Source: Corynebacterium sp.
GTDB taxonomy: Bacteria; Actinomycetota; Actinomycetes; Mycobacteriales; Mycobacteriaceae
Assembly: GCF_030530965.1 (NCBI RefSeq)
Contig: NZ_JAUMTY010000002.1
Location: forward strand, 1-23,093
Direction: 5' to 3'
DNA length: 23,093 nt
Shown: in pieces, positions 1 through 7,582 of the stretch
How positions within the stretch are numbered: the first letter of the stretch is position 1
How the letters are laid out: every line of letters begins with the position of its first letter
Notes under the pieces: model-generated
The model's database searches: none
Told to the model about the DNA's origin: nothing
What the model saw: only the letters and a program-made list of their open reading frames with translations
Made by a program: the position numbers and the translations under genes

Positions 1-1
1 T

Positions 2-1210
2 CGCATTCCGGCCTTGTCCTCGCATGTCGGTAACGAGAAAGGTGTTGCCGCCCACAGTGCCAGCGGTTCAGTGGCCAGCGGCTCCACGGCTGAAGTCGCC
101 CGCCTCGTCGGCCTCCCCGTGGTTCTCGTCATTGATGTCCGCGGAATGAGCCAGTCGGTCGGAGCCGTCGTGAAAGGTTTTATGACCCTGGACCCGGACG
201 TGACCATCGCTGGCGTGATCTTGAACCGAGTGGGCTCCACCAGACACACGGCTGTCGCAACGAAAGCCGTCGAAGAGCAGGGCGTTCCGGTCATTGGTGC
301 AGTTCCGCGCGCCGTCGACGTCGAGGTGCCCAGCCGGCATTTGGGGCTCATCACGACATCCGAGTGGAGTGCCGAAGCGCAGGAAGCCGTCAGCCATATG
401 GCGGACATGGTGGAAGACTCCGTCGATCTGGACGCTGTGCGCGACCTAGCCACACCGCCCGTGCCAGGCCTGGTGTGGAATCCTGCTGAGGAGATCAAGC
501 AGTGCCACACTGGTACCAGTCCTCGTCGATCAGAGCGACCATTGATTGCCATGGTTGGTGGGCCAGCATTTAGCTTCTCATACGCGGAGCATCGGGAACT
601 GCTCGACGCAGCGGGTGCTGATGTCATCGATGTGGATCCACTGGGGGATGAAGACACCGCGTGCGATGCTATCCGGCGGTCCGACGGAATTATCATCCCG
701 GGAGGGTTCCCGGAAGAGCACGTGAAGGAGCTGTCCTCGAGGCGACGCTTGGCTGGGCTCATCCGTGAATCAGCGGATTGCCATCGCCCTATTCACGCCG
801 AGTGCGCTGGGCTCTTGTGGCTCCTTGAGAGCCTGGAGGGCTATCCCATGTGTGGGGTATTCCCGGCATCCGCGCACATGAATAAGCGGGTGACTCTCGG
901 CTACCGCGAGGCGACCGCAACACAGTCCTCAGCGTTATGGCATCAGGGTGACCAGCTCATTGGTCACGAATTCCACCACACATCCCTCGTTATTGACGAC
1001 GCTGCTACGGGCGGTTCGAGTGATCCGTCAGAACATCAGTCTGCGTGGACATGGACGGGATGGGACGGCCATGATGTCTACGAGGGGTGGGTGCGCAACA
1101 ACATTCACGCGTCGTATTTGCATACCCATCCTGCCGCCATGCCCAGCGCTATCGTCAATTTTGTCGACGCGTGCCGCGAGTTTCACTATCAGCCGTCGCA
1201 CTCTGAGTGA
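2..1210 (+). CDS. cobB: Cobyrinate a,c-diamide synthase, 5'-truncated by the window edge
   Basis: The frame is open from the first base, so the gene starts upstream; 402 residues are visible of a family that is usually about 450-480 long. CobB uses glutamine and ATP to amidate the a and c side chains of (hydrogeno)cobyrinic acid in the cytoplasm. The missing N-terminus would carry the P-loop. The visible part begins near the end of the ATPase domain (STAEVARLVGLPVVLVIDV, then GVILNRVGS) and continues into a CobB/CobQ-type glutamine amidotransferase domain. That domain has GGFPEEH, the nucleophile Cys in HAECAGLLW (codon 803-805) and the C-terminal ASYLHTHPAAMP. A Ser/Ala/Gly-rich stretch of about 20 residues before STAEVA looks longer than in relatives I can recall. 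The gene ends TGA 136 bp before the cobA start I prefer. No cobalamin riboswitch is visible because the 5' region is outside the window. Confidence 0.93.
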   Translation, partial: RIPALSSHVGNEKGVAAHSASGSVASGSTAEVARLVGLPVVLVIDVRGMSQSVGAVVKGFMTLDPDVTIAGVILNRVGSTRHTAVATKAVEEQGVPVIGAVPRAVDVEVPSRHLGLITTSEWSAEAQEAVSHMADMVEDSVDLDAVRDLATPPVPGLVWNPAEEIKQCHTGTSPRRSERPLIAMVGGPAFSFSYAEHRELLDAAGADVIDVDPLGDEDTACDAIRRSDGIIIPGGFPEEHVKELSSRRRLAGLIRESADCHRPIHAECAGLLWLLESLEGYPMCGVFPASAHMNKRVTLGYREATATQSSALWHQGDQLIGHEFHHTSLVIDDAATGGSSDPSEHQSAWTWTGWDGHDVYEGWVRNNIHASYLHTHPAAMPSAIVNFVDACREFHYQPSHSE

Positions 1211-1220
1211 GCTGCCGCGG

Positions 1221-1257
1221 TACGCGTGAGCCGTCGCACCATTACGCGTGAGCCGTC
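1221..1257. repeat. Two perfect 15-nt direct repeats between cobB and cobA
   Basis: TACGCGTGAGCCGTC occurs at 1221-1235 and again at 1243-1257, a 22-bp period. The core GCGTGAG (or its complement CTCACGC) recurs three times just after cobA, at 2146-2177. The function is unknown; it could be an operator pair or duplicated junk. The repeats lie upstream of the cobA start. Confidence 0.7.
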
Positions 1258-1333
1258 ACCTCGTCGATAGTGGCGACAACCTGCGTACACAGCCAACCCA
1301 TCCACCAGCGTCAGCCCCCAACGAGACCGAGAC

Positions 1334-1346
1334 TAAGCTGAAGGCT
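1334..1346 (+). promoter_or_regulatory. Candidate -10 element giving a leaderless cobA mRNA
   Basis: TAAGCT at 1334-1339 fits the actinobacterial TANNNT -10 and ends 7 nt before the ATG at 1347, so transcription would begin at or beside the start codon. No convincing -35 is visible. A short AAGG directly before the ATG is too close to be a normal ribosome binding site. Confidence 0.4.
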
Positions 1347-2141
1347 ATGACCGATTTGCCACCAGTGACCCTCCGACCGCTGCCGTCGGAGACTATCAGC
1401 GATATCCGAGGACAGCTTCGTGGAACAGTTGCCTTAGTCGGTGGTGGCCCAGGCGATCCAGGCTTGATCTCGTACCGTGGATATCAATATGTGGGGGCTG
1501 CGGACGTCATTTTGATCGACCACTTAGCGCCTGATCTGTCGTCAATTATTCCCGCTGATTGTGATGTTATTGATGTGGCAAAGCTGCCATACCGCAAGTC
1601 GGTAGCCCAGGAAAAAATCAACTCGATGCTCGTTGAGCATGCGGAAGCCGGTGAGTTTGTCGTCCGACTGAAGGGCGGGGACCCATTCATTTTCGGCCGT
1701 GGGCTCGAAGAGCAAGAGTACTGCGAAGATCACCATGTCTCAGTCACGGTTGTCCCGGGGATAACAAGCCCCATTGCTGTGCCCGAAACCGCCGGTGTGT
1801 CTGTGACTCAACGCGGTGTGACTCATGATTTCACCGTGGTGTCGGGCCACGTGCCACCCGGGCACCCCAAGTCACTCGTGAACTGGGACGCATTAGGCCA
1901 CATGAGGGGCACAATTTGCATCATCATGGGCGTGAAAAATGGTGGCGCCATCGCACAAGCGCTGATGGATGCAGGGCGCGATCCTGAAACCCCAGCTTTT
2001 GTCACTCAAGAAGGAACGACGTCCAACGAAAAATCGATTGCGACGACCTTGTCCTCGTTAGGGCAGGTGCTGGAAAACGTTAATCCGCCGGCGGTGATTG
2101 TTATCGGTGACGTCGCGGTACCGCGTCCCCACGCGGAATAA
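1347..2141 (+). CDS. cobA: Uroporphyrinogen-III C-methyltransferase (SUMT)
   Basis: CobA transfers two methyl groups from S-adenosylmethionine to uroporphyrinogen III, giving precorrin-2, the branch point to cobalamin and siroheme. The family signatures are clear: GGGPGDPG at residues 32-39, RLKGGDPFIFGRG at 107-119, VVPGITSP from about 135, and PETAGVSVTQRG after it. Counted from the ATG at 1347 the protein is 264 aa, normal for a stand-alone SUMT; there is no CysG-like or HemD-like fusion. A longer frame could start at GTG 1248, but its extra 33 residues are low-complexity and lie over the direct repeats, so I prefer 1347. The gene follows cobB on the same strand, as in M. tuberculosis, and may be partly co-transcribed with it. 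Confidence 0.93.
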   Translation: MTDLPPVTLRPLPSETISDIRGQLRGTVALVGGGPGDPGLISYRGYQYVGAADVILIDHLAPDLSSIIPADCDVIDVAKLPYRKSVAQEKINSMLVEHAEAGEFVVRLKGGDPFIFGRGLEEQEYCEDHHVSVTVVPGITSPIAVPETAGVSVTQRGVTHDFTVVSGHVPPGHPKSLVNWDALGHMRGTICIIMGVKNGGAIAQALMDAGRDPETPAFVTQEGTTSNEKSIATTLSSLGQVLENVNPPAVIVIGDVAVPRPHAE

Positions 2142-2145
2142 GCCC

Positions 2146-2177
2146 CTCACGCGAACTCGGCTCTCACGCCGCGTGAG
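2146..2177. terminator. Inverted repeat between convergent cobA and yaaA
   Basis: CTCACGCG (2146-2153) and CGCGTGAG (2170-2177) form an 8-bp perfect stem around a 16-nt loop. It fills the 38-bp gap between the two convergent stop codons, where a bidirectional terminator would be expected. There is no T-run on either strand, so intrinsic termination is uncertain. The arms share the GCGTGAG core of the repeats upstream of cobA. Confidence 0.4.
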
Positions 2178-2179
2178 CT

Positions 2180-3055
2180 CTACTGCGGAATGAGCATGGT
2201 GACGAGGTCACCTTTCGTCCCTTTCACCGCTCCCGCCTGGATTTCCGTCGCGAAACCCAACTCCTTGTCGATCACGCTGGATAAAAGCTCGGCAGCGTCT
2301 TCCTGCTTACACTCAGAAGCTTCGGCCAAGTGTCGAGCGACCAGGCCTTTATAAAACTTGTTGAAGTGAGAGACCACTTTCCGTTTTCCGGACGAGTCAA
2401 TCGTTTCGACGCGAAGTTCTGTCGCGCCGGGCACGGGGCCCAAATTCCGGTACGTTCCTGAGCGAAAATCGAATATCGCGTTGGATTGCGCGTCCGTGCT
2501 GTCGCGCCATTCAACCAGAGCCTGAGTTAAGGCCGGCTTCCACCGCGCCCGCATTGTGGAGTCGTTCAAGGTCACGGTGCCGGATAGCCGGTGATGAGGA
2601 ATGACGTCGTCAGCAGAAATAACCCCGAATAATGCCGAACCTACAGTTAGACGACGCGTAGCTGCGGCGGACAAAGGCCCCACAGCAGGGCAGACATGAC
2701 CGGCTTTCGTGATGGGGTCCTGCCGTCCCGACGGAGCGAGTGCGTCGTAGAGGACACCCGTGTAGATCGTTAAAGCGGGGGCAGCTGGACTGGTTAAAAG
2801 CTGAGCGTTTGATGCACGCTCGGCATCAAGGCGCTCAGACAACCCCAATACTTCCCGAGCGTGCGCCCGGCCCTCGTCAGTCTCGACGCAACACAGGTTG
2901 ATGAGCTCATGAGCGATCTCCTGGCGCGTCGGATTGAGAGAAGGAAAGTGCAACGTGTCCCAATCCAAAGTAGGGCCATCACCGGGGGAGGAGCCACGAT
3001 CCGCAGTATCGGCCGGGTGAGATTGTGACTCCGATGGCGGAAGGATTATCAGCAT
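2180..3055 (-). CDS. yaaA: YaaA/DUF328 peroxide-stress family protein
   Basis: This 291-aa protein carries the hallmarks of the YaaA (DUF328) family: N-terminal LIILPPSES, YTGVLYDAL at about 98-106, ALFGVISADDVIPHHRLSG at 141-159, FDFRSGTYRNLGPVP at 195-209 and SHFNKFYKGLVARHL at 229-243. In E. coli YaaA lowers intracellular free iron during hydrogen peroxide stress and binds DNA; the role in actinobacteria is untested as far as I know. It is somewhat longer than the usual roughly 250 aa, partly from a Gly/Ser/Asp-rich loop at 15-30. It lies 56 bp downstream of ino1 on the same strand, but has its own -10-like hexamer 6 nt before its ATG. It is convergent with cobA. Confidence 0.93.
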   Translation of the reverse strand: MLIILPPSESQSHPADTADRGSSPGDGPTLDWDTLHFPSLNPTRQEIAHELINLCCVETDEGRAHAREVLGLSERLDAERASNAQLLTSPAAPALTIYTGVLYDALAPSGRQDPITKAGHVCPAVGPLSAAATRRLTVGSALFGVISADDVIPHHRLSGTVTLNDSTMRARWKPALTQALVEWRDSTDAQSNAIFDFRSGTYRNLGPVPGATELRVETIDSSGKRKVVSHFNKFYKGLVARHLAEASECKQEDAAELLSSVIDKELGFATEIQAGAVKGTKGDLVTMLIPQ

Positions 3056-3067
3056 GGGGAAAGCCTA
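3056..3067 (-). promoter_or_regulatory. Candidate -10 element giving a leaderless yaaA mRNA
   Basis: On the minus strand TAGGCT (3067-3062) is followed by 6 nt and then the yaaA ATG at 3055. There is no Shine-Dalgarno sequence. This suggests an independent start inside the ino1-yaaA interval, although read-through from ino1 is also possible. Confidence 0.4.
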
Positions 3068-3111
3068 TCGGGCGATCATTCTGGTACCACGCTGAGGGGC
3101 GTCGGCAGGAA

Positions 3112-4191
3112 TTATTCGCCACTGATAAATTCTTCGAGTTGCTGCCGAGCAACCTCATCGCGCAGCTGTTTCGGCGGCGACTTCATGAGGTAGGACGCGG
3201 CCGAATACACAGGGCCAGATACTCCTCGATCTTTCGCAATTTTTGCCGCGCGGAGAGCGTCGATAATTATTCCGGCCGAGTTAGGGGAGTCCCAAACTTC
3301 TAATTTGTATTCAAGATTGAGCGGGACATCGCCGAAAGTCGTTCCCTCCAACCGCACATAGGCCCATTTTCGGTCGTCAAGCCAACTAACATAATCGGAC
3401 GGCCCGATATGGACATTGCCTTCACCCATATCGTGCTCAAGATTCGACGTCACCGCTCGAGTTTTAGAAATCTTTTTTGATTCAAGCCGTCGGCGCTCCA
3501 GCATATTTTTGAAGTCCATATTTCCGCCGACGTTTAACTGCATGGTGCGGTCAAGCCGAACTCCACGATCCTCAAAGAGCTTCGCCATCACGCGGTGGCT
3601 AATTGTTGCGCCGACTTGTGACTTAATATCGTCGCCCACAATCGGCACGCCGGCGTCTTCGAATTTCTTGGCCCATTCTGGGTCGGACGCAATGAACACG
3701 GGGAGTGCATTAACAAACGCAACGCCAGCGTCAATCGCACACTGCGCATAATGCTTGTCGGCCTGCTCGGATCCCACGGGCAGATACGAGACGAGGACGT
3801 CCGCCTGGGTATCGCGGAGCACCTGAGTGACATCAACAGGTTTTTCGGTCGACTCATCAATTGTCTCTTTGTAGTACTGACCTAAACCGTCAAAAGTAGG
3901 GCCACGTTGAACAGTGACTCCACTCGAGGGAACGTCGCAAATCTTGATCGTGCAGTTTTCTGACGCATTAATGGCGTCGGAAAGATCAGTGCCAACTTTC
4001 TTTGCATCGACGTCAAATGCGGCGACAAATTCAATATCGCCGACGTGATAGTCGCCGAATTTCACGTGCATGAGTCCGGGGACTGTTTCTTCCGGATCGG
4101 CGTCTTTGTAATACTCCACCCCTTGAACGAGTGATGAGGCGCAGTTTCCGACCCCCGCAATCGCCACGCGAATGGGCTTTCGTTCAGACAT
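3112..4191 (-). CDS. ino1: Inositol-1-phosphate synthase, actinobacterial type
   Basis: Ino1 (myo-inositol-3-phosphate synthase) converts glucose 6-phosphate to inositol phosphate with NAD, the first step toward phosphatidylinositol, PIMs and mycothiol in actinobacteria. The 359-aa protein has the NAD-binding GVGNCASSL at residues 13-21, GDDIKSQVGAT at 186-196, NVGGNMDFKNM at 220-230 and DSPNSAGI at 301-308. The length is normal for the short bacterial form. The ATG start is backed by a strong site GGAAGGAG at 4204-4197, 5 nt upstream. It is divergent from proS across 374 bp containing two palindromes that could bind a regulator. In M. tuberculosis, as I recall, this slot between cobA and proS holds efpA, so ino1 may be a lineage-specific placement. 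Confidence 0.97.
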   Translation of the reverse strand: MSERKPIRVAIAGVGNCASSLVQGVEYYKDADPEETVPGLMHVKFGDYHVGDIEFVAAFDVDAKKVGTDLSDAINASENCTIKICDVPSSGVTVQRGPTFDGLGQYYKETIDESTEKPVDVTQVLRDTQADVLVSYLPVGSEQADKHYAQCAIDAGVAFVNALPVFIASDPEWAKKFEDAGVPIVGDDIKSQVGATISHRVMAKLFEDRGVRLDRTMQLNVGGNMDFKNMLERRRLESKKISKTRAVTSNLEHDMGEGNVHIGPSDYVSWLDDRKWAYVRLEGTTFGDVPLNLEYKLEVWDSPNSAGIIIDALRAAKIAKDRGVSGPVYSAASYLMKSPPKQLRDEVARQQLEEFISGE

Positions 4192-4229
4192 AGAGTCTCC
4201 TTCCGTTATCTACTGATGTTCGGCACGGG

Positions 4230-4241
4230 TGTGCAGGCACA
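4230..4241. promoter_or_regulatory. Palindrome TGTGCAGGCACA upstream of ino1
   Basis: TGTGC and GCACA flank a 2-nt centre, 39 bp upstream of the ino1 ATG. It superficially resembles CRP/GlxR half-sites, but the spacing is too short for the usual TGTGA-N6-TCACA operator, so the binding factor is unknown. Confidence 0.3.
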
Positions 4242-4293
4242 GCGGACACTTTAATGTCGAAAATGCGTGTATTTAGTCAGGTGAGCTGGTTTG

Positions 4294-4318
4294 TTAATCG
4301 TTGTAGTTGATCGATTAA
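4294..4318. promoter_or_regulatory. Dyad with CG-centred palindrome, candidate ino1 operator
   Basis: TTAATCG (4294-4300) and CGATTAA (4312-4318) are perfect inverted copies 11 nt apart. The right arm also forms the near-palindrome TTGATCGATTAA (4307-4318) with a central CG, the form typical of LacI-family operators. In C. glutamicum ino1 is controlled by the LacI-type regulator IpsA. Whether this is its site is inference. Confidence 0.35.
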
Positions 4319-4551
4319 GAGGGTGTATCCAGCTGCAAAATGACATTAAAAAAGAAAGGATAGTTTTTATTACGTGTTGGAATTTACCCCTATGTAGGTG
4401 TGGTTACGGCCATGGTGAGCCAGGTTCGACGGGGGCTCTGATGATGGCTTTGACGGTGAGTTTGTTGATAACACCGCCTTGATATGTGAACGCGCATCGC
4501 CACCACAGCGATTGCCATCCACCGGAGCGCGACCTCACTGAAACTGTGGGG

Positions 4552-4565
4552 TAATGTATCGAGCC
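4552..4565 (+). promoter_or_regulatory. Candidate -10 element giving a leaderless proS mRNA
   Basis: TAATGT at 4552-4557 fits TANNNT and ends 8 nt before the ATG at 4566. There is no ribosome binding site between them, and no good -35 is visible 16-18 nt upstream. Confidence 0.45.
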
Positions 4566-6338
4566 ATGATTACCCGTATGTCCTCTCTCTTTGTGCGAAC
4601 CTTGCGTGAAGACCCTGCAGATGCAGAAGTTCCTAGCCACAAGCTCCTTGTTCGGGCCGGTTTTATCCGACGCATCGCACCCGGTGTGTATTCGTGGCTG
4701 CCGCTCGGGCTCAAGGTTCTGCGAAACATTGAGCGGATTGTGCGGGAAGAGATGGACGGTATAGGTGCTCAAGAAATTGAATTACCTGCCTTACTTCCTC
4801 GCGATGCCTATGAAGTGACAGGCCGATGGACAGAGTACGGCGACGCTCTTTTCCGGTTAAAAGACCGTAAAAAAGGCGATTATCTCTTAGGCCCTACTCA
4901 TGAGGAAATTTTTACCGAGACGGTGAAAGGCGAGTACTCCTCGTATAAAGATTTCCCCGTCACCCTGTATCAAATTCAAACCAAGTACAGAGATGAAGAA
5001 CGGCCTCGCGCAGGAATTTTGCGCGGGCGGGAATTCGTCATGTGTGATTCCTACTCCTTTGATATGAAAGACGAGGGGCTAGAGGAGTCGTACCAGAAGC
5101 ACCGGGCCGCCTATCAGCGCATGTTTAACCGCTTAGGCCTCGATTACGCTATCTGTGCTGCGACGTCTGGTGCGATGGGCGGGTCCGCGTCCGAGGAATT
5201 CCTCGCTGTCTCGCCCGTCGGCGAGGACACGTTTGTGACGTCGACAAACTCCGATTATGCGGCCAATGTTGAGGCTGTCGTTACTCCTGCGCCGACTGTC
5301 GACGAAAACGCGATCGATTCGATTGAGCCAGCGATCACACTGGAATCGCCTAACTGTACGACGATTGCCACGCTGGTGGACTGGGCCAATTCGAATGAGA
5401 CTGTGTCCCAGCGGTTCGGTCGTGAAATCACTGCTCAAGACACCCTGAAATGCGTGGTAGTGAAGACGCGGGAACCGGGGGAAGACGACTTCTCGTACGC
5501 CATCATTGCGATCCCCGGTGACCGTGAGGTGGACATGAAACGCCTCGAGGCGTCGCTGGAGCCGAAGGAAGTTGTCCTGGCTGAGCAGGAAGATTTCGAC
5601 GAGCATGACTTCCTGCCCAAGGGCTACGTCGGACCGGTGGGAATGGCAGAGCACGATGTGAAAGTCCTTGTTGATCCACGCGTGGTAGCGGGTACGCGGT
5701 GGATTACCGGAGCCGGAGTGGACGGCCACCACAGCGTTGATGTCACGGTGGGCCGCGACTTCACCCCGGATGGCACTATCGAGGCCGCCGAGGTGAAACA
5801 GGGAGATCCTGCACCGGATGGAACGGGCACGTTGCTCCTCAAGCAGGGTATTGAGATCGGCCACATCTTCCAGCTTGGCCGGAAGTACACCAACGCCTTC
5901 GAACTCGATGTGCTGGATGAGAACGGTAAGCGCTCGCGGCCCACGATGGGATCCTACGGGGTCGGAGTTTCGCGATTGGTCGCCGTCGTTGCTGAGCAGT
6001 ACCACGACGACAAGGGCCTGAAATGGCCGGTCAGCGTTGCGCCGTTCCCGGTCCATCTCGTGGTTGCGAATAAGGATGCGGAGGCAGCGGAAGCGGCGTC
6101 TACTCTCGCGGAAGAACTATCCAACCGTGGGCTCGACATTCTTTTCGACGATCGGCCGAAGGTCAGCCCGGGTGTGAAGTTCAAGGATTCGGAACTGCTG
6201 GGTATGCCCTACGTTGTGGTGTTAGGTCGTGCCTTCAAGGAAGGAAAAGTCGAGGTGCGCGATCGGTTGGCCGATTCGGTGGAGACTGTCCCCGTCGACG
6301 GTGCAGCAGAGCATATCGCTGACCTTGTGAAAAGCTAA
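4566..6338 (+). CDS. proS: Prolyl-tRNA synthetase, bacterial type with editing domain
   Basis: ProS charges tRNA-Pro with proline in the cytoplasm and clears mischarged Ala-tRNA-Pro. From ATG 4566 (MITRMSSLF) it is 590 aa, the usual bacterial-type size. The class II core includes PSHKLLVRAGFIRR near the N-terminus, motif 2 (RDEERPRAGILRGREF, from about residue 141) and motif 3 (GSYGVGVSRLV, about 461). Between motifs 2 and 3 lies the roughly 180-residue editing insertion. A C-terminal anticodon-binding domain begins at about PFPVHLVVANK. ATG 4554 and ATG 4578 are alternative starts; I chose 4566 by recalled corynebacterial homology and because a -10 sits 8 nt upstream. It is convergent with the DUF4439 gene, with only 28 bp and no clear terminator between them. 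Confidence 0.97.
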   Translation: MITRMSSLFVRTLREDPADAEVPSHKLLVRAGFIRRIAPGVYSWLPLGLKVLRNIERIVREEMDGIGAQEIELPALLPRDAYEVTGRWTEYGDALFRLKDRKKGDYLLGPTHEEIFTETVKGEYSSYKDFPVTLYQIQTKYRDEERPRAGILRGREFVMCDSYSFDMKDEGLEESYQKHRAAYQRMFNRLGLDYAICAATSGAMGGSASEEFLAVSPVGEDTFVTSTNSDYAANVEAVVTPAPTVDENAIDSIEPAITLESPNCTTIATLVDWANSNETVSQRFGREITAQDTLKCVVVKTREPGEDDFSYAIIAIPGDREVDMKRLEASLEPKEVVLAEQEDFDEHDFLPKGYVGPVGMAEHDVKVLVDPRVVAGTRWITGAGVDGHHSVDVTVGRDFTPDGTIEAAEVKQGDPAPDGTGTLLLKQGIEIGHIFQLGRKYTNAFELDVLDENGKRSRPTMGSYGVGVSRLVAVVAEQYHDDKGLKWPVSVAPFPVHLVVANKDAEAAEAASTLAEELSNRGLDILFDDRPKVSPGVKFKDSELLGMPYVVVLGRAFKEGKVEVRDRLADSVETVPVDGAAEHIADLVKS

Positions 6339-6366
6339 CGCCGGAGGAGCTGACCAGGCGTGAACG

Positions 6367-7521
6367 CTAGATACTTGCCGACGTCCCCATGCCTGGCAGG
6401 TGGAGGCGATCGTCATTCATCGCATTTCCTCCGGCTTTGTCGATAAAGTATGCGGCGTCCACCGCTGAATGCGTGATTAGCGACGAAGCTATATCCATCG
6501 CGCTACCCGTGTTCAACGCCCGCGCTTGATCGTACGTGCGGGAACACGCAAAGAGCTCCAGGTTAATCAGGAATTGGTGGGCAGTGTCCGAGTCTGTCGG
6601 CGGGGCGGCAAACGAGTATGCGGCATCCGCGAGAGGGATGTTCTTCTGCGCGACCTTAGCCTGGTCCTCGAGCCATGAAATGATGCGATCCCGCGTCGCG
6701 CGGTGCTTATTCGCTGCAGACTCGATGCTCTTCTTCAGTGCAGAGTCCGCGAAGGGCAGGGCCAACCCGAAGCCATAGATGATTTGATACTCCGTCGTCA
6801 GCAGCGTGGTCATTGCGGTGACATCAGCTTTATTAGGACGACGGTTACCGCTCGATGAACCCGACGTTGCAGTGGAGCTGGATTGTGAAGCAGCATTGTT
6901 GTCCTGCGCCGTCCCCGTGTTAGCCGAGTCCGAGTCACCCAACGACGTTTGCGCGGCGATCACCGATAGTGATGACGCAATAGAAACAAGCAAACCGTTA
7001 TTGCGTTTCGTGTCCGCTTGAGATGCCACCGAGACAACCGACGACCGTAGGTCCTTCAGCTTTTGGGATAACTCTTCGTCACTGTTGCCGCCAGCAGGTT
7101 GTGGATTACCGCCGTTACTCTCAGAATCCAATGTGGAATCCGAGCACGTTGACGGAGAATTCCCGTCTTTATCCGTGCCGCATATGCGTCGGATTTCTTG
7201 CCGGAGAGCATCCGCGTGGGCATGAACAAAGACCGCGACATCGTGGTGGTCTGACGCGTCAAGTGAGCCCGCCACCGCGTTGGCCTGTGCGTAGAGGTCA
7301 GATAATTTCTGGTCAGGCTTGGTGTGCGTAGATTCGCACCCGGCTAACAGGCCACTTCCGGAGAGCACCGTAACGGCGACGGCAGCACCTATGGCCCGCG
7401 CGGAGCGTCCGAAGAAAGCCCGCCGAGAAAACGCAGCACCGGGGGTTTCACGTGAGCTATTCTGTTTCAGCTGCTCAGCACTGCTATTCCTCGTCATCTT
7501 CGAGCTTTTCACGTTCCTCAT
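6367..7521 (-). CDS. Tat-type lipoprotein with C-terminal DUF4439 (ferritin-like) domain
   Basis: This protein of about 384 aa starts with a twin-arginine motif (SRRAFFGR, about residues 32-39) and a hydrophobic stretch ending in the lipobox LLAGC, with the lipidated Cys at about 62. It should be exported by Tat and anchored to the outer face of the membrane. After a linker rich in Ser, Asn and Gly (about 115-150 and 195-230), the C-terminal 130 residues match DUF4439, a ferritin-like four-helix domain. Seen there are LLTTEYQIIYGFGLAL, a KHRATRDRIISWL helix and a later INLELFACSRTYDQAR helix. The function is unknown. I place the start at ATG 7521; a GTG lies directly before it and an ATG at 7497 is possible. 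The start is divergent from rimP by only about 60 bp. Genes of unknown function also occupy this proS-rimP slot in M. tuberculosis. Confidence 0.85.
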   Translation of the reverse strand: MRNVKSSKMTRNSSAEQLKQNSSRETPGAAFSRRAFFGRSARAIGAAVAVTVLSGSGLLAGCESTHTKPDQKLSDLYAQANAVAGSLDASDHHDVAVFVHAHADALRQEIRRICGTDKDGNSPSTCSDSTLDSESNGGNPQPAGGNSDEELSQKLKDLRSSVVSVASQADTKRNNGLLVSIASSLSVIAAQTSLGDSDSANTGTAQDNNAASQSSSTATSGSSSGNRRPNKADVTAMTTLLTTEYQIIYGFGLALPFADSALKKSIESAANKHRATRDRIISWLEDQAKVAQKNIPLADAAYSFAAPPTDSDTAHQFLINLELFACSRTYDQARALNTGSAMDIASSLITHSAVDAAYFIDKAGGNAMNDDRLHLPGMGTSASI

Positions 7522-7570
7522 CACTGTTCTAGTCTCTCACAGGCGGTTAGTGGGCTTGGCTGGTACTCGT

Positions 7571-7582
7571 TATCCTGGTTTT
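7571..7582 (+). promoter_or_regulatory. Candidate -10 element giving a leaderless rimP mRNA
   Basis: TATCCT at 7571-7576 is followed by 6 nt and the rimP ATG at 7583. No ribosome binding site is present. The whole divergent interval to the DUF4439 start is about 60 bp, so both promoters must overlap or abut. Confidence 0.45.

Larger units (their letters stand above)
4192..4565. other. Divergent ino1/proS intergenic region (374 bp)
   Basis: No convincing gene lies here; a 63-codon open frame at 4291-4482 has no ribosome binding site and no recognisable product. The segment from about 4250 to 4400 is clearly AT-richer than its surroundings. It contains the ino1 ribosome binding site (4197-4204), a 12-bp palindrome at 4230-4241, a dyad at 4294-4318 and, at the right edge, the proS -10. 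An ino1 promoter should lie on the minus strand, but I could not choose a convincing -35/-10 pair. Confidence 0.7.

Noticed and set aside
1248..1346. GTG 1248 start for cobA
   Set aside because: The 33 extra residues are low-complexity and overlie the direct repeats; ATG 1347 gives the normal SUMT length.
4291..4482. 63-codon open frame in the ino1-proS gap
   Set aside because: It has no ribosome binding site and no recognisable product, and it starts inside the dyad of a likely regulatory region.
5133..6056. 307-codon open frame antisense to proS
   Set aside because: It has no family signature or ribosome binding site and lies wholly opposite the ProS editing and catalytic domains.
6339..6366. 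Terminator between proS and the DUF4439 gene
   Set aside because: Only a 4-bp CGCC/GGCG pairing exists in the 28-bp gap, with no T-run.
7319..7582. N-terminal extension of RimP
   Set aside because: The upstream part is antisense to the DUF4439 signal peptide; the conserved RimP sequence and the -10 element point to 7583.
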